Positions 23,433 to 36,219 of a stretch of DNA of 64,000 bases are shown one piece after another. Origin of the DNA: Cryptomeria japonica (Eukaryota; Streptophyta; Pinopsida; Cupressales; Cupressaceae); contig NC_081413.1 in assembly GCF_030272615.1 (NCBI RefSeq), positions 446,938,538-447,002,537 on the forward strand, written 5' to 3'. A program made the position numbers and the translations under genes. Position 1 is the first letter of the stretch, and every line of letters starts with the position of its first letter. The notes beneath the pieces were generated by a model. That model made no database searches. It had not been told where the DNA came from and was given only the letters and a program-made list of their open reading frames with translations.

Positions 23433-24102
23433 AGTTTGATTGTTCAAACTGCATGCTGAAAGGAAAAAATTATGGGTAGTAAATAATGGCTTCTCCAACC
23501 ACATGACTAGTGATAAAAAGAAATTCATCAAATTATAATATTGGAATGGTGGTTATGTGAGGTTTGGAGATAACTCATCAATCAAAATCAAGGGAAAAGG
23601 TTCACTAAACATTGATGGCAAACTAAAAGCTCATGATGTATATTATCTGGAAGGTCTAAAACACAATCTTCTCAGTATGATTCAAATGTGTGACAAAGGA
23701 TATAAGTTTACATTTGATTCAAAAGGATGTCAAATTAGAAAAGAAATAAATGGACAACTTGTTGCTGAAGGGAAAAGGACAGATGACAATGTATATAATA
23801 TTAAGAAATTTTTTTTGTCTCAATCTATGATGGGAGAAGTTGATGAGAGTTGGCTATGGCATAGAATGCTTGGTCACATTAATTTTCAAAATCTTGTTAA
23901 AGTTAGAAAGAGAGGGTATGTTTGGCACATACCACAGATTATCAAACTAGAAATCACTTTCGGTGATGAGTGTCAAAGAGGAAAACAAACTAAAGAGAGT
24001 TTCAAGACAAAGGAGTACTCAACTACAAGGCTTTTAGAGCTTATGCATACTCACTTGTGTGGGCATACAAGAACAAGATGCCTAAATGGAGAAACATACT
24101 CC
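23433..24102 (+). pseudogene. Element B protease and integrase N-terminus (copia pol, 5' piece)
   Basis: The protease active-site region at about 23472-23510 reads WVVNNGFSNHMT where copia elements have a D-S-G-C type motif, so the catalytic Asp is Asn. The frame is then open from 23557. The pre-integrase and zinc-binding region follows (LWHRMLGHINF, then DECQRGKQ), with the first Cys of the C..C pair replaced by Gly. It ends at GETYS, where element E inserted (ACTCC, 24098-24102); the integrase core resumes at 51001. Confidence 0.85.
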
Positions 24103-25231
24103 TGTAATACCCTAAATATGGTCATCTAAACCATGGGCCCCTAATCTCAACAACATCACCAAGGTCCTAACCAAAGGCAATTAAATCAACCTTGAGCACT
24201 TTATTAATTCTTTAATCATCAAATATCACATGGCAAATCAATTACTCAATATTAATTAAATACTTATTTAATTAATTGAATCATTTCCAAGAATATCATT
24301 TTGATCAATTATCCTATTTTAATTTATTAAATATCCTTGCATATTTAATTAATTAATAAATTTAGCATTTAATCATGCAAAAGGAATTAATTTATTACAA
24401 AATAGGAATTAATCACACAAGAGTTGAATTGAAATTAAACAAAAGAATTGAATTGAGAGAGAAATCAAAATTGAGATATTATTTCTTTTTCTAAATTAAG
24501 AACTTGAAACCAGAAAAGCAATTAAATTGAATTACTGAATTATTCTCTAAAATTGGAACTCAAAGCTTTTCAAAAAAAGAAGTTCAGTTGTATTGAAAAG
24601 ACCTTTTTCTTGAATAAATCAAATATATGCATGGAATTATCTATTTTTATCACAAATGCATGGAATTAATTAAACCTTATTTCTAATGCAACTTGGACTT
24701 CTAATTTAAATGCATTTCAATTAAACTATAATTGGAATCTATCTCAAGGTTAACTGAACCTGATTTCTCAATTATTTTCAATTGAGCCTTTTCTCTTGTA
24801 ATTCTCTATAAATACAGTCTTCAGCTCTCATTTCAATTCACCCCAAAGATTTTTGAGAACATGCTTGGAGATTATTATCATGCTAATTTCGCTTTGGAGT
24901 CATTGAAGATCATTGTGCTTTTTAGATTATTTGCATCCATATTTAGTTTTACTCATCCATATTACTTGAATCCGTTATTTGCTTGAATTATTCATCTATT
25001 TTGCATCCATATAGTTAATATCATATAGATTAAATCCTTTGTCTTGGTGTAGTCTAGTCACTGGCATTGCTTATAAAAATTTGAGAGCAATCTTATACTC
25101 ACATCTTTTAGAAGGCAATTACTCGCTTTGTTATGGTTTATTACTTATTGAATATTGATTACTAACCATACATATAATGACTTAGTTGAAGTGTTGTTCT
25201 TACAGCTACATACCACTTTTTCACACACACA
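24103..25231 (+). repeat. Left LTR of element E
   Basis: 1,129 bp, TGTAATACCC...CACACACA, matching 49887-50995 except for a few percent substitutions. A block of about 29 bp near 24635-24665 is absent from the right copy; it lies between two 'atgcatggaatta' repeats, so it was probably lost by slippage. The LTR is very AT-rich. Confidence 0.93.
24807..24814 (+). promoter_or_regulatory. TATA box in the left LTR of E
   Basis: TATAAATA within CTCTATAAATACAGTCTTC; the identical site is at 50577-50584 in the right LTR. Transcription would start about 30 bp downstream. Confidence 0.7.
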
Positions 25232-25235
25232 TCTT

Positions 25236-25253
25236 TGGCACCCACCGTAGGGC
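25236..25253 (+). promoter_or_regulatory. Primer binding site of element E
   Basis: TGGCACCCACCGTAGGGC starts four bases after the LTR, a Tat/Ogre-type primer site. Confidence 0.75.
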
Positions 25254-28200
25254 AGAAGACTACATTTTTCGGCCTCCAAGGCTGACTACTTATTTTTTTG
25301 TTATTTTCCAGATTTCAGATTTTTCAGATTTTCATCCATACATCTCGCATGACATTTCCCACAGGTTTAAATGACAAACTGCACGTGTCGTATGAACTGA
25401 AATCTTGTCTCGTATGAGTTGAAATCCTATATCGTACGAGTTGGCAAAATGTAGACACCTAAAATTAATACTTAATTAATTTAAGCCTATCAACATAATT
25501 AATTGACTTTAATTGTGTTATCCTTATTCCTCTCAAATCAATTAAATCTAATTTTATTAATCCTGTCACTATTGTCTGATAATTAATTTATCAAATAAAT
25601 TAATTATTCCCCTATTCTTCTAAAGTCCCCTGCAATAATCATTTCCTCTAAACCCACTTAGTTAATTAATTCTAATTAATTAACCTAGTCATGTGATTCC
25701 TACAAATCACTTTTCCTAATCCCACTTAGCCTAATTAATTCTTCTAGAATCTCTCATAATCATGCTTATCATTATTCTCCAATTTTTAATTCCCACTCAT
25801 GTCACATCAAACTTTGAATCTCTCAAAGAAATTAAAATTTCTTTGAATCCCTCAATGCATCTTTAATTTGGAATTTTTAATTCCTCAAGTTTGAAATTCA
25901 AATTTCTCCCCCCTTTTTCCAAAGGAATTTTATGTTCCTGTTTATTTCCCCAAGGCACCCTTGATCCATTCCTTCTATCCAAAATAAGATCCACTTCTCA
26001 TGCATTGTTATGATGCCCTTTTCTCCTCTTCTCTCTCTAATCTTCTAATCCAAATCTTCCTATCCATCACTCAAATCCAATCCAATAATCCATTAGTCTT
26101 GTTGAGAAAAGGAGAGCATTCCATATCCAAATCAATCAAAGGAGCACATCAAGTGGAGCATCATCAAAGGGTGCCTTCACTTCATCAATCTCAATCTGAG
26201 GGAGAGGTAAAGATAGCAAGGTAAAAAGCATTATCTTCATATTTTTATGTGGTTTTATGCATGCTTCATGTTCTTATGATTTTAGTGTTTGATTTGTATG
26301 CTAACCACCACTAATCCACCTTGCTCCATTTTCCCCTCTTCACATACTATCATACGACTTTGTATTTTATGGTTTTAAAAAAAAGAGAAAAAAAGGGCAA
26401 AATTTCATGATTTTTATTGATTATTCTAATGATTGACCATGACTTTTTATCTGTCTATCTCAGAATTTTTCACAGCCTAATCAGTTTTTGTAGAATGCTT
26501 GTCGCACAAATACAATATGACAACCGATTCATTGTCTTTGCAAGTTGCCTGAGGAGAATCAACTAAAAATCATGTATTCTTTAAATTCATTTTTAGGAAC
26601 CTAAATTGCTATCTGGTTAAAGAACAAATCTATATTTCATGTTTTTAGAAGATTCTGAGAGGTAGGAGAGTATGCTCTTGTCTTTTTCTAGACAATCAGA
26701 AATCCAGACCCTTGAGGCTTTTTCTTTGTTTGAGATTTGTACATCTTTAGCAAGCTTGCCCTCCTGAGGGGTTGAAAAACTCTTAAAGTCGTTACGGCCA
26801 ATGTGAGGGGAACGACCTAAGTGGGAATGGCTAAACACCAAGTACTCCAACCCAATATAAAATAAACATGATTTGATGAAAATCAAGTCAACAGCAGTGC
26901 TCAGGAATAGCTCTCCTCAATACCTTTGGGTATATTAAACCTTGGTTTTCAAGGCTGGGAGACCTCTTAATTGAGTTTATACCTCGACGTGCCGAATGGA
27001 TCCCTTACTAGTTCCAATTAAAGTTAGAAGCTACCTGGTTCATCTCCGAAAGGGGGATAATCTTTGTGCAAGAGAGATAGTAACTCTCTGAAGATACTTG
27101 TCATTTTGTGCCCCCATTAGCATTTGGAGTTAGATAATATGGCGTTGAGAATCCATTGCGTGAGACTCAGCGGCCGTATTCTGATTAACTGTTAGGTGTG
27201 TACCTAAGTCTACAAGAAAAGGTTTTCTTTCCTCACCAAATTCCTTAGGGTTTGCATGCTATGATTGGAGTTACTATTCATACTACGTATTTTTTGTGTT
27301 TTCATCCCTAAAAGAAAAACTGAAATACCAAAATTGGAGAAGACAAGAAACCAACTTATTGATTAGAAACTTTGTCTGTTTCAGAACTAGTCCATCCTAA
27401 GTTGAAACTCTATCTGTGTCAAAACTTGTCCATCTTAAGTTGAAACTATGTCCATGTTAGAACTTGTCCATTTTAAGTTGAAACTCTATCCATGTCAGAA
27501 CTTGTCCATCTTAAGTCGAAACTCTGTTCATGTTAGAACTTGTCCATTTTAAGTCAAAACTCTGTTTGTGTCAGAACTAGTCCATCCTAAGTTGAAACTC
27601 TGTCCATGTTAGAACTTGTCCATCCTAAACTCAAAATTTTGTTCAAAACTAGTCTATCCTGGTCCAAAATCAGTCCATCTCAGAATTGGTCATACTCAGT
27701 TTTCATACTTAGCAATCGAAAAAACTCAAAATTTTAAGTCTCTGCTCTGTGAACAATTGTATGAATCTACCAAACTGTCGTCCTACACCATATCCTGTGT
27801 CATACGAGTCTTGTGATTTCTCATCCTACATTACATTATGTGTCGTATGAGTTTTGTAATTTGTCATCCTATGTCAGATCCTGTGTCGTACGAGTCATTT
27901 CATCTGTCGTCTAGCTCTGTGTCCTATGTCATACAAAATAGAACTGCCCTAAGTCTTTTGTCATCCTGCGTATACCGCTCTGTCTTATGGTACAAGGCAA
28001 CAACTCATACAAAATAGAACTGTTGCCACCCTATAGCTACTAAATTATCATCTGGCTCAGAAAACCTTATCGTAAAAGTCTCTGGTTTTGTCAAAACAGA
28101 ATAGTAAAACTTGCCTAAAAATAGTCTACAGCGAACATAATCCTAGTTATCATCATCCTAAGCATAAATAGATCAAGACAGTGTACCTCTACCATTTGCG

Positions 28201-28488
28201 TTGCACAATTTGGTCGATCATCTTTCAGCTAGTTCAATCAACTACCTATGAAATTTAAGTCACTTAGATAACATCTTACATAAGATAGATCGTTCCTGAA
28301 ACCAAACTAAATCTTACACTACTCTTAGAATCAACTTAGATAGACGTCTTATATAGGATAGATCTTTCCTAAAACCAGACTGAATCTCAGTTGTTTCTCT
28401 CAAACAATACTTTAACAGAACAACTAGCTCTGAAATTGATGTTGACCTCTACATCACAAACAACTACAGGTCACACTAATCCATAAAA
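25254..28488 (+). other. Element E 5' leader, no convincing gene
   Basis: About 3.2 kb between primer site and gag. The short ORFs here (e.g. 26000-26224 plus, 26617-26886 minus) show no domain pattern and I do not call them genes. The leader contains three CGTATGAG/CGTACGAG repeats at 25388-25440 and three more at 27800-27894, an AT-rich stretch (25460-25900), a less AT-biased stretch (26750-27200) and the 38-bp array described separately. Ogre elements often have an extra ORF upstream of gag; I could not find one. Confidence 0.6.
27363..27628 (+). repeat. 38-bp tandem array in the leader of E
   Basis: Seven direct copies with exact 38-bp spacing (units begin at 27363, 27401, 27439, 27477, 27515, 27553 and 27591), then degenerate copies to about 27690. 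Each unit has the pattern 'gttgaaactctg', 'cagaacttgtcca', 't..taa'. Copies differ at several positions, so the array is not brand new. Confidence 0.92.
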
Positions 28489-30250
28489 ATGCCTACACAA
28501 ACCAGGAGTTCTCATAAGAAAGAAGCCAAAGGCAAAGAACAACCCTTCAAATATCAAGATAATCCATTCTACATGAACGATCCACTCACTGACATACCAT
28601 CATCATCAGGCAGACCAATTTTTGATGAACCTAAATCTCCCACTGTGTATGAGATGGAACACAATGACGGAAACAAGGACGATAATAACATTCCCGAAAA
28701 TGATAATGATTTATCATCAAGTGAGACTGACAAAGACACTAAACCTCCAGAAAAAAAAAAATTGTGACTGTCAAAAGGACAAAGACTTTTGAAAAATGAT
28801 GAAAGCTATCATGACCCGAGAGAAGGAAGACTATTTCTTAGAACTAGCAAAACAAGGTGCCAAACTTCCTACTAGATATGATGTTCAGATGCTCGTTACT
28901 AAAAAGGAAGAATCATCTATACTCATGGTACACAAATAATTACAAGCCTTATGAATGGAGGTAACAGAACTAAAGAATAAAGATAAGTCCCCAAAATAAT
29001 ATTCTTTGGAAACAATATGTCCCTTTCCATTTGACAAGAATCTATACATGCCTCCATTTCCTTCACGAGTGGAGATCCCAAAATTTGACAAATATGATGG
29101 TACCTCAAATCCTCAAGATCATGTCAGAGAGTTTTGTGCCTCTTGTATGGAGTTCATGCATGATCAAACATACCTCATGAGCCTTTTCCCAAGGAGTTTA
29201 GGGGGTCAAGCAATGGAATGGTTCTCAAGTCTACCCAAAGGAATAAAAATGTTCGAAGAACTAATCCAACTATTTTTGCAATAATACTCATACAACATTT
29301 GACATCATGTGACTATGATCAATATTTGCAATACTAAATAGAAAATAGGGGAAGCTCTTCTTACTCTCCTCCAATGCAGGAGAAAGATGTTCTCTTGGTA
29401 TCCATGACCTATCCCAAACTCTGAGAAAATGGATATATTTGTCAATAACTTGGCCCTCGAACTGAAATATAGCATACAAATGCAAGTACACCCATCATTT
29501 AACAAAATGGTAGATAATGGCATTCGAATGGAAGATGTGCTCATAAAGAAGGGGGATATCATGCCTTGGAAAGAAACACAACCAGGATCTAACTCTAAAG
29601 AGAAGAACAAGTATTGGAGATTTGGAAAGGACAACAACAAGAATTTTGTTAAAGATAGAGTAGTAAGCATTGTTAAAGCTAACTCAAAGCCCACAATATT
29701 CAACTTGGCTAGTGCTACACAAGCACTTAAAGCTGTTGAGGCTGTAGTAGAAAATCTGCCAAAGAAAACAAAAGAATGGTTCAAAGAAAAGCCTTGGCTC
29801 TCTAAACCTAAGCATGATTTTACTCCTCTCGAAGAATCATATGAATCCTCTTTCAAAACTCTATTGGCAAACAACTTGATAACGCTACCAGATAACTCCA
29901 GACCATATGATCCAGAAGTCAAACCAAGATGGTGGAGAGAAAATGAATACTGTGACTTCCATCAGAATAAAGGTCATAACATAAACAATTGCATGAAGCT
30001 AAAACATGTGATTCAAGATCTCATAGACACTGGTAAAGTTGTTGTTGGGAATCATCCAACCAATGCAGATCATAAAGCATTTAAGGACCATTTGCGTGTT
30101 TATGAACAAGGTGATTCTTTAAAGACCAAAGGAGGTGCCAAGGTAAATTATACTTATACCAGTCAAGACAACATTATCAACATGATTAAGCCTTCCCATT
30201 TGGAATATTGCAATGTGATTATAGTCCAAGATAAACCAAATGAATCATGA
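28489..30250 (+). pseudogene. Element E gag (Ty3/gypsy)
   Basis: The ATG at 28489 opens a hydrophilic, acidic N-terminal region (28489-28767). The capsid region is at 29006-29284 (IPKFDKYDGTSNPQDHVREF, then LGGQAMEWFSSLP) and continues at 29429-30250 after a stop-containing stretch (29285-29428). The nucleocapsid motif at 29949-29992, CDFHQNKGHNINNC, is the C-H-H-C variant typical of Tat gag. The open reading frame 29429-30250 is 273 codons. Frame changes occur at about 28770-29000 and 29290. Confidence 0.85.
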
Positions 30251-30370
30251 CATGCAAGAGCTTTGACCTATTCTCAAAAGAAAGTCACTCTTGAAGGAGC
30301 TAGTTCTTCCAACCCTGCTCAAGCAACATCGAACCCACCAGCCTTGTCAAACAAATAGAAAGAATCAACC

Positions 30371-31540
30371 TTGGACAAATTTAAAAGGTTAATTTCATCA
30401 TCGTCTTCTGGATCTAGCATTGTTGAACAATTAAAAAGGACAAATGCTCAAATCTCAATCTTTGAATTGCTAAAACTCTCGTCTGCTCACAAAGAGATCC
30501 TAGACAATGCCTTGCTCACCACTAACATTCCAAAAGATTTATACATTGATCGGTTTTAGTCTATGGTGGGTCATCTAACTTCACCTCACTAACTGACCTT
30601 CTCCGAAGAAGATGGCAACTCACTAAATCATCCACATAACCATCCATTGCATATTGAATCCATGATCCACAAACACAAAGTCAAACAAGTTTTGATAGAT
30701 GGAGGCACGGGGTTGAATATTTGTACTTACACTCTTCTTACACAACTAGGATTCTCTTAAAAATGCCATTGATCCTGGCAAGACAATAACAATAAAAGCC
30801 TATGATGAAGAAGAAAGGACTTCTAAAGGTCTGGTGTCATTACCAATCAGAGTGGGACCTGTAGAAAGAGATGTCCTCTTCCAGGTACTTGATATTCCTT
30901 TGTCATACAATATCTTACTAGGCAGGCCGTGGATTCATGAAATGAAGGCAATACTGTCAACATACCATCAATGCTTAAAATTCCCCTATAATGGAGCTTA
31001 AGTCAGTATTCATGCTGATACAAATGTCATCTATAATGCATTGACAAAAGGTGCAGATACTTTTGTGCCTCATAATATGGCAACCTCTCCAAATGAAGAT
31101 CCAGAAGTGTTGATAAAAGACTTAGAAAAGAGATTGAAGATTACAAATACCGACATGTATGGCTACAAGATAGAACTAGTACTTTCATTAGTTTCTCTCC
31201 CTCCATCACCAAAATAGTTGGGCAAGCCATCAGAGGCTATGAGAACATAAACTTTAGCTCTGAATACCATGTATGATGGTATCTTTGTACAGTCCTCTAC
31301 CTCCCTAGCGGATGAAATAGAAGAGGATGTTGTTCTTAACTAGCTCTTTAAGGAAGATAGTCAAAATGAGGAGGTACGACATTGTGAGATTTCCTCAAAC
31401 CAATATGGTCCTGGCTACAAAATGATTCAATGCATGGGATATCTAGGTACTGGTCCTCTAGGCAAACAAAAGGAAGTATTACTAAACCAATTCAGCTATT
31501 AAAAAAATCCACAAATGATAAGGATGGACTGGGATACAAT
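30371..31540 (+). pseudogene. Element E protease and G-patch-like region (broken)
   Basis: After a helical segment with FELLKLSSAHKEIL (30371-30559) comes the retropepsin: VLIDGGTGLNICTYTLLTQL (about 30690-30750), whose active site reads D-G-G, and the downstream signature LLGRPWIHEM in another frame (about 30915-30945). A G-patch-like motif, MIQCMGYLGTGPLGKQ, lies at about 31425-31475. The same order (SLWDL-like helix, protease, G-patch) is intact in element D. Frameshifts and nonsense codons are frequent. Confidence 0.75.
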
Positions 31541-32840
31541 CCGAAAAAGACATTAGACCAAAAACATGTTTCTAAGTCAGTTTCTAAGTCTAAGTGGTAG
31601 AAAAGGATATCGCCTTCAACATTATAGGAAGTAGAGACTCAACAAACAAAAGCATAGTGTAGAAAAGAGAAAGAGGAATCAACACTCAAGATAGAAGAAA
31701 TAGTTAGTGCTCAAGCTTCGATGGTGTCAGCTACAATAATACAAGAAGTTGAGGTCCCAGAAGATATAAGAGATGAAGTAGTAAGAATCAGAGAATTGTT
31801 TGTACCACTAAAAGTTCCAGTCACATATACTTCCAGGCAACAAGTAGATGATTCAAAGACTGACTCAAACGAGTATGAATGGGGTCCTGATACTCAAGAG
31901 CTGATGCGCATAAAAATAGAGAAAGAAATAAAAGAAATTAGACAAAAGAGACAAGCAAATTATGAACAAGGACTGAAAGAAGGAAGAATACCAGAAAGCT
32001 TCTCATCTATGTACCCCTATGCTAAAAAAGAACAAATCAGGTATAGCACTACACAAGAAGAGTTGGAAGCTATAGAACAAGAACTAGTTATCAGCCCAAA
32101 AGAAGCTGAATAGAGTAGACAACAACAAATCACAAAAACATCAAGATCATGTCAATAGGTGTGTCAGATACAAATGAAAAATGAACCACAACATGAAGGA
32201 ACTTGTAGTATTAAAGATGTTGGTGTTGATACCATACATAAACTTACTAAATCACTTGAAGAAGACTCGGAAACTTCATTTGATGACTTTGATGATAGTC
32301 TTATTCAGGACAATATCTACTCAGCCTCAAACCCAAAATCATCTAATACAAACAATGAAAATCTATCTACTGATCTTATCGTTGTCAAACCATGATATGA
32401 TGTCTAGTCTGGCATAGTGAACGACGTTACAAGTATGTCTATTGGATTAGATCAACTAAATATTAACATGAACTTTAATAATCATGATCTGACTCTTCCT
32501 GGTCTTGAGACACTTATGCAAGGTATTCTTCTAGAACTTGACTTTTCGATCCGCTACTATGATAACAATACCATGAACGCTCTCAAACCTATCCAACATT
32601 TATCCTTACTACATCTAGAACTAGTTGACTATACTTTACAAAACCAACCCATGAATATACCTATTTTTGCCAGTGACTATACGTTAGCCTATTACCTCAA
32701 TGCAGTCAAACCTATGGACTCTTCAACCAGTGAACAGAGTGAAAATATGACTGAAGCAGATATCAAGTATCTTAGTCGCAAAAACAAGAAAAATAAAAAT
32801 AAAAGATCTGATGGCGAAAACCACATTGTGGTGGTATGAG
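31541..32840 (+). pseudogene. Element E linker between protease and RT
   Basis: Two open pieces, 31721-32113 and 32417-32839, hold a charged, partly helical linker (EIRQKRQANYEQGLKEGRIP is typical of the Tat protease-RT junction) and a segment with acidic and Lys-rich ends. There is no catalytic motif. It is part of the pol polyprotein, not a separate gene. Confidence 0.65.
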
Positions 32841-32953
32841 AATCTAAAAAAGAGAAAATAAAGGACGTATCTAAAGGTGAAAACCTCTCTGAGGAACCTT
32901 CAGGTGAGATACTTGATATACTGCCAAGTCATTTCTAGGAAAGGTCCTCCATA

Positions 32954-34440
32954 TTGATCGAGCCAACTCAACCAGTGAACATTGGGAGTCAAGAGACACC
33001 ACACATGATTCATGTAGCTCAATCACTATCAGTAGAAGAATTGAAGGATTTCACTCAACTATTCTCAAAAAAGAAAATAAACTTTGCATGGATGTACTCC
33101 AATATGCCAGGCTTGGATCCTGATCTTATCATGCACCATCTTTCAATCACACCAGGAGTAAAACTAGTTAAGAAAAAACTTCATAAGATGCACCCGCATG
33201 TAGCACTATTAGTCAAGGCTGAACTAGAAAAACTACTCAAAGCTGGATTCATCGGAGCTATAGATTATGTCAAATGGATTTCAAACATAGTACCTGTGTC
33301 GAAGGCAGACAAATCTATCAGAGTTTGCATAGACTTCAGAGATCTTAACAAAGCATGTTCAAAGGATGACTTTCCATTACCAAACATCGACATGACTACC
33401 AGATATGAGATGTGCTCACTGATGGATGGATTCTCCGGCTACAACCAAATCAAAATAGCTCCTAGAGATCAAGAAAAGACAGCATTCACCTATGCATGGG
33501 GAACCTTTTGCTAGAACATCATGCCATTTGGGTTAAAGATGAAAGGAGCAACCTATCAAAGAGTAGTTACTACTATTTTTCATGATATGATGCATAAGAA
33601 TATGGAAGATTTTGTTGATGACACCTTAGTGAAGACTATGAAGAGATCAACGCATATTCAAGAGTTAGGTCCTATACTAGACAGAATGGAAAAGTTCAAA
33701 CTCTGATTAAATCCAAAGAAGTGTGCATTCGGAGTGACATCTGGTAAACTACTTGGCTACATCATTTTAAAGAAGGGAACTGAGGTTGATCTTGAGAAGG
33801 TCCAAGCCATAATGGAAATGTCACCTCTGAAGAACATCAGTCAAATGAGAAGTCTACAGAGATGTCTCCAATCCATTACAAGATTCATTTCTCACCTAGA
33901 AGACAAAGCTCAACCTTTCACAAAGGTATTGAGAAAAGGAGTAATATACAACTAGGATCAGCAGTGTGACCAACATCTTCAACAAATCAAAGAGTACCTA
34001 TCAAATCCACCAATATTGATGCCACCAATTCAGGGTACACCACTAATCTTATATATATTAGCAATTGATTCATCACTGGGGGGCACTTCTAGCACAACAG
34101 GATGACAACAAAAAGGAATGAGCTATTTATTACATTAGTAGGACATTGGTGTCTTATGAAATGAACTACACTATAATAGAAAAAGCATGCTTGGCATTAG
34201 TCTTTGCATCACAAAAACTATGACACTACATGCTAGCACATTCAGTCAAGCTGGTGGCCAAAATTGATCTACTCAAATATCTTCTCAATAAAGCAACACT
34301 TACAGGAAGATTGGCGAAATGGGTCATGATCCTTACAGAGTTTGACATTGAATATGTGGAATGCAAAGCCATAAAAGGATAGGTAATTTCTGATCAACTT
34401 GCTGAAGCTCCACTTGAGGACACTCGACCGCTACATATAG
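32954..34440 (+). pseudogene. Element E reverse transcriptase and RNase H
   Basis: RT is well preserved over 32954-33955, with single stops at about 33512 and 33704. Motifs: ISNIVPVSKADKSIRVCIDF, FPLPNIDM, LMDGFSGYNQIKIAPRDQEK, then MPFGLKMKGATYQR and the catalytic box FVDD at about 33612. The usual Tyr is Phe. SGKLLGYIILKKG follows. The RNase H (about 34035-34400) is in fragments: a DSSLGG region, YYISRTLVSYEMNYT-like and LGEF-like parts with several stops. Confidence 0.85.
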
Positions 34441-34460
34441 AGTTTCCAAATGAATCAATA

Positions 34461-35090
34461 ATGCACCTTACTCAACAACCCTGGAAGGTGTTCTTTGATG
34501 GGTCCTTTACCCAAAATGGTTCTAGTGCTGGAATATTGAAGTATTCAATCCAAAAGTCTTATAAGATTCTATTCCCCTGCACAAACAACATTGTAGAATA
34601 TGAAGCTTTGGTAAATGGAATGAAGCTAGTCATTGAATGGAAGGTTGTTGAATTGTATATCTATGGAGATTCTTAGCTGGTAGTTAACCAAATCAATGAT
34701 ACATATCAAACTTGAGATGAGAAACTGATGCCTTATAAGAGAATGGTTGATGATCTTAAGAAGTACTTTGCTTTTGTATCATTCCAACAAATTCCTAGAT
34801 CCACAAATAGAGAAGCTGATGCTATGGCCACCTTGGCATCTATACCTGAGTTACAAGAGTCCAATTTTTGCTTTGAATTCCTGGTGGAAGAGTTACATTA
34901 CTCGGCCTATGATTTCCCTGAGACCCAAATAGTCTATTCTATTATTGGACATGACTCATCCCGATACAACCATATCTACTCCTATCTACATGACCAAATT
35001 ATCTCTGAAAACCTTACTCGTAATGAGAAAAGAAACCTAACTCGAAATGCTTCATGGTATGTTATCATAGACAACAATTTATTTAGATGA
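34461..35090 (+). pseudogene. Element E archaeal-type RNase H, downstream of RT-RNase H
   Basis: FDGSFTQNGSSAGI (catalytic Asp, 34494 on), CTNNIVEYEALVNGM (catalytic Glu) and IYGDS followed by a TAG, LVVNQIN (catalytic Asp) are the second RNase H domain of Tat elements. The segment IPRSTNREADAMATLAS at about 34790-34840 carries the last conserved Asp. A linker to integrase follows, to 35090. Only about three nonsense codons break it. Confidence 0.83.
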
Positions 35091-36219
35091 GGTTTTGACT
35101 ATACATTGCTTAGATTTCTAGAAACTGAAGAATCTAAACATGCATTATCAGAAGTCCATGAAGGTATTTGTGGATCTCATTTGAATGGTCTTACTTTAGC
35201 TTAGAAACTACTATCAGCTGGCTACTACTGGCCAGACATGGAAAAAGACGCCATCAAATTTGCTAAGACTTGTGAGAAATGTCATCTTCATGGAAATCTC
35301 ATACATGCACCGGCAAGGGATCTCATACCATTCATTACACACTGGCCTTTTCAGCAATGGGCCTTTGATCTCATTGGTTAGATATATCCTGCATCATCCA
35401 ACGAACATAAATTCATCATAACGGCCATGCAATATTTCACCAAGTGGGTAGAGGTGGTTCTGCTCATCAAAGTAACTAGTAAACAAGTCGCCTTGTTCAT
35501 CCTAAACTATATCATTTGTAGGTATGGGATACCTTCGTCCATTGTGACTGATAATGGAGGACAGTTTAAGAATAAAGATCTGGATGAGCTTTGTGAGAAA
35601 TTCAAAATAAAACAACACTGGTCATCAGTATATTACCCTCAAGGTAATGGACAAGTTGAGGCATCTAACAAAAACCTATTGACTATCTTGCACAGAATAG
35701 TGAACAAATCTGGGAAGGATTGGCATCTGCAGCTCAATTTTGCACTATGGACCTATAGAACAAGTATCAGAACACCTACTAGGGCTACACCTTTTTCTTT
35801 GGTGTATGGGTCCGAAGCAGTATTACCTATTGAAGTAGAAATACCATCTCTAAGAGTTTCTTTGCAAGGTCTTGTTACTGATGAAGATCATAGAATATCT
35901 AGATTGCAAGAACTCAAATTGTTGGATGAGCATCAGCAAGTGGCATTTGATCATCTCAAAGTATATTAGAAGAGAATGTCCAGAGGATATAACAAGAAAG
36001 TTATACAAAGAGAATTTCAGGCTGGTGACCTAGTTCTGAGAGAAAATCCAAAAAATCAATAGTTTCAAGACAATAAAGGGAAGTTTGAACCCAACTAGCT
36101 GGGTCCCTATATCATTACTGCAGTATTCAGATCTGGTGCCTATCAACTCTCAAACTCAGAAGGAGAACAACTCCATGAACCGATTAACACCATCCACTTG
36201 AAGAAATTCTTTGCTTAGC
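35091..36219 (+). pseudogene. Element E integrase
   Basis: The HHCC domain lies at about 35155-35290 (VHEGICGSH ... CEKCHLHG). The core has all three catalytic acids: FDLIG (about 35370), TDNGGQF (about 35550) and YYPQGNGQVEAS (about 35630). The piece 35427-35969 is open for 180 codons. The C-terminal domain continues through nonsense codons (FQAGDLVLRENP, GPYIITAVF, INTIHLKKFFA) to the TAG at 36217. No chromodomain is visible. Confidence 0.87.

Noticed and set aside
26617-26886. 89-codon minus-strand ORF in the E leader as a further antisense gene
   Set aside because: No domain pattern, no neighbouring continuation, and flanked by noncoding DNA.
27363-27690. 38-bp array as a CRISPR
   Set aside because: Units are contiguous with no unique spacers, diverged from each other, and lie in a plant retrotransposon leader.
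29305-29922. 205-codon minus-strand ORF
   Set aside because: It is antisense to E's gag, which has capsid and zinc-knuckle motifs on the plus strand; the minus reading shows no domain.
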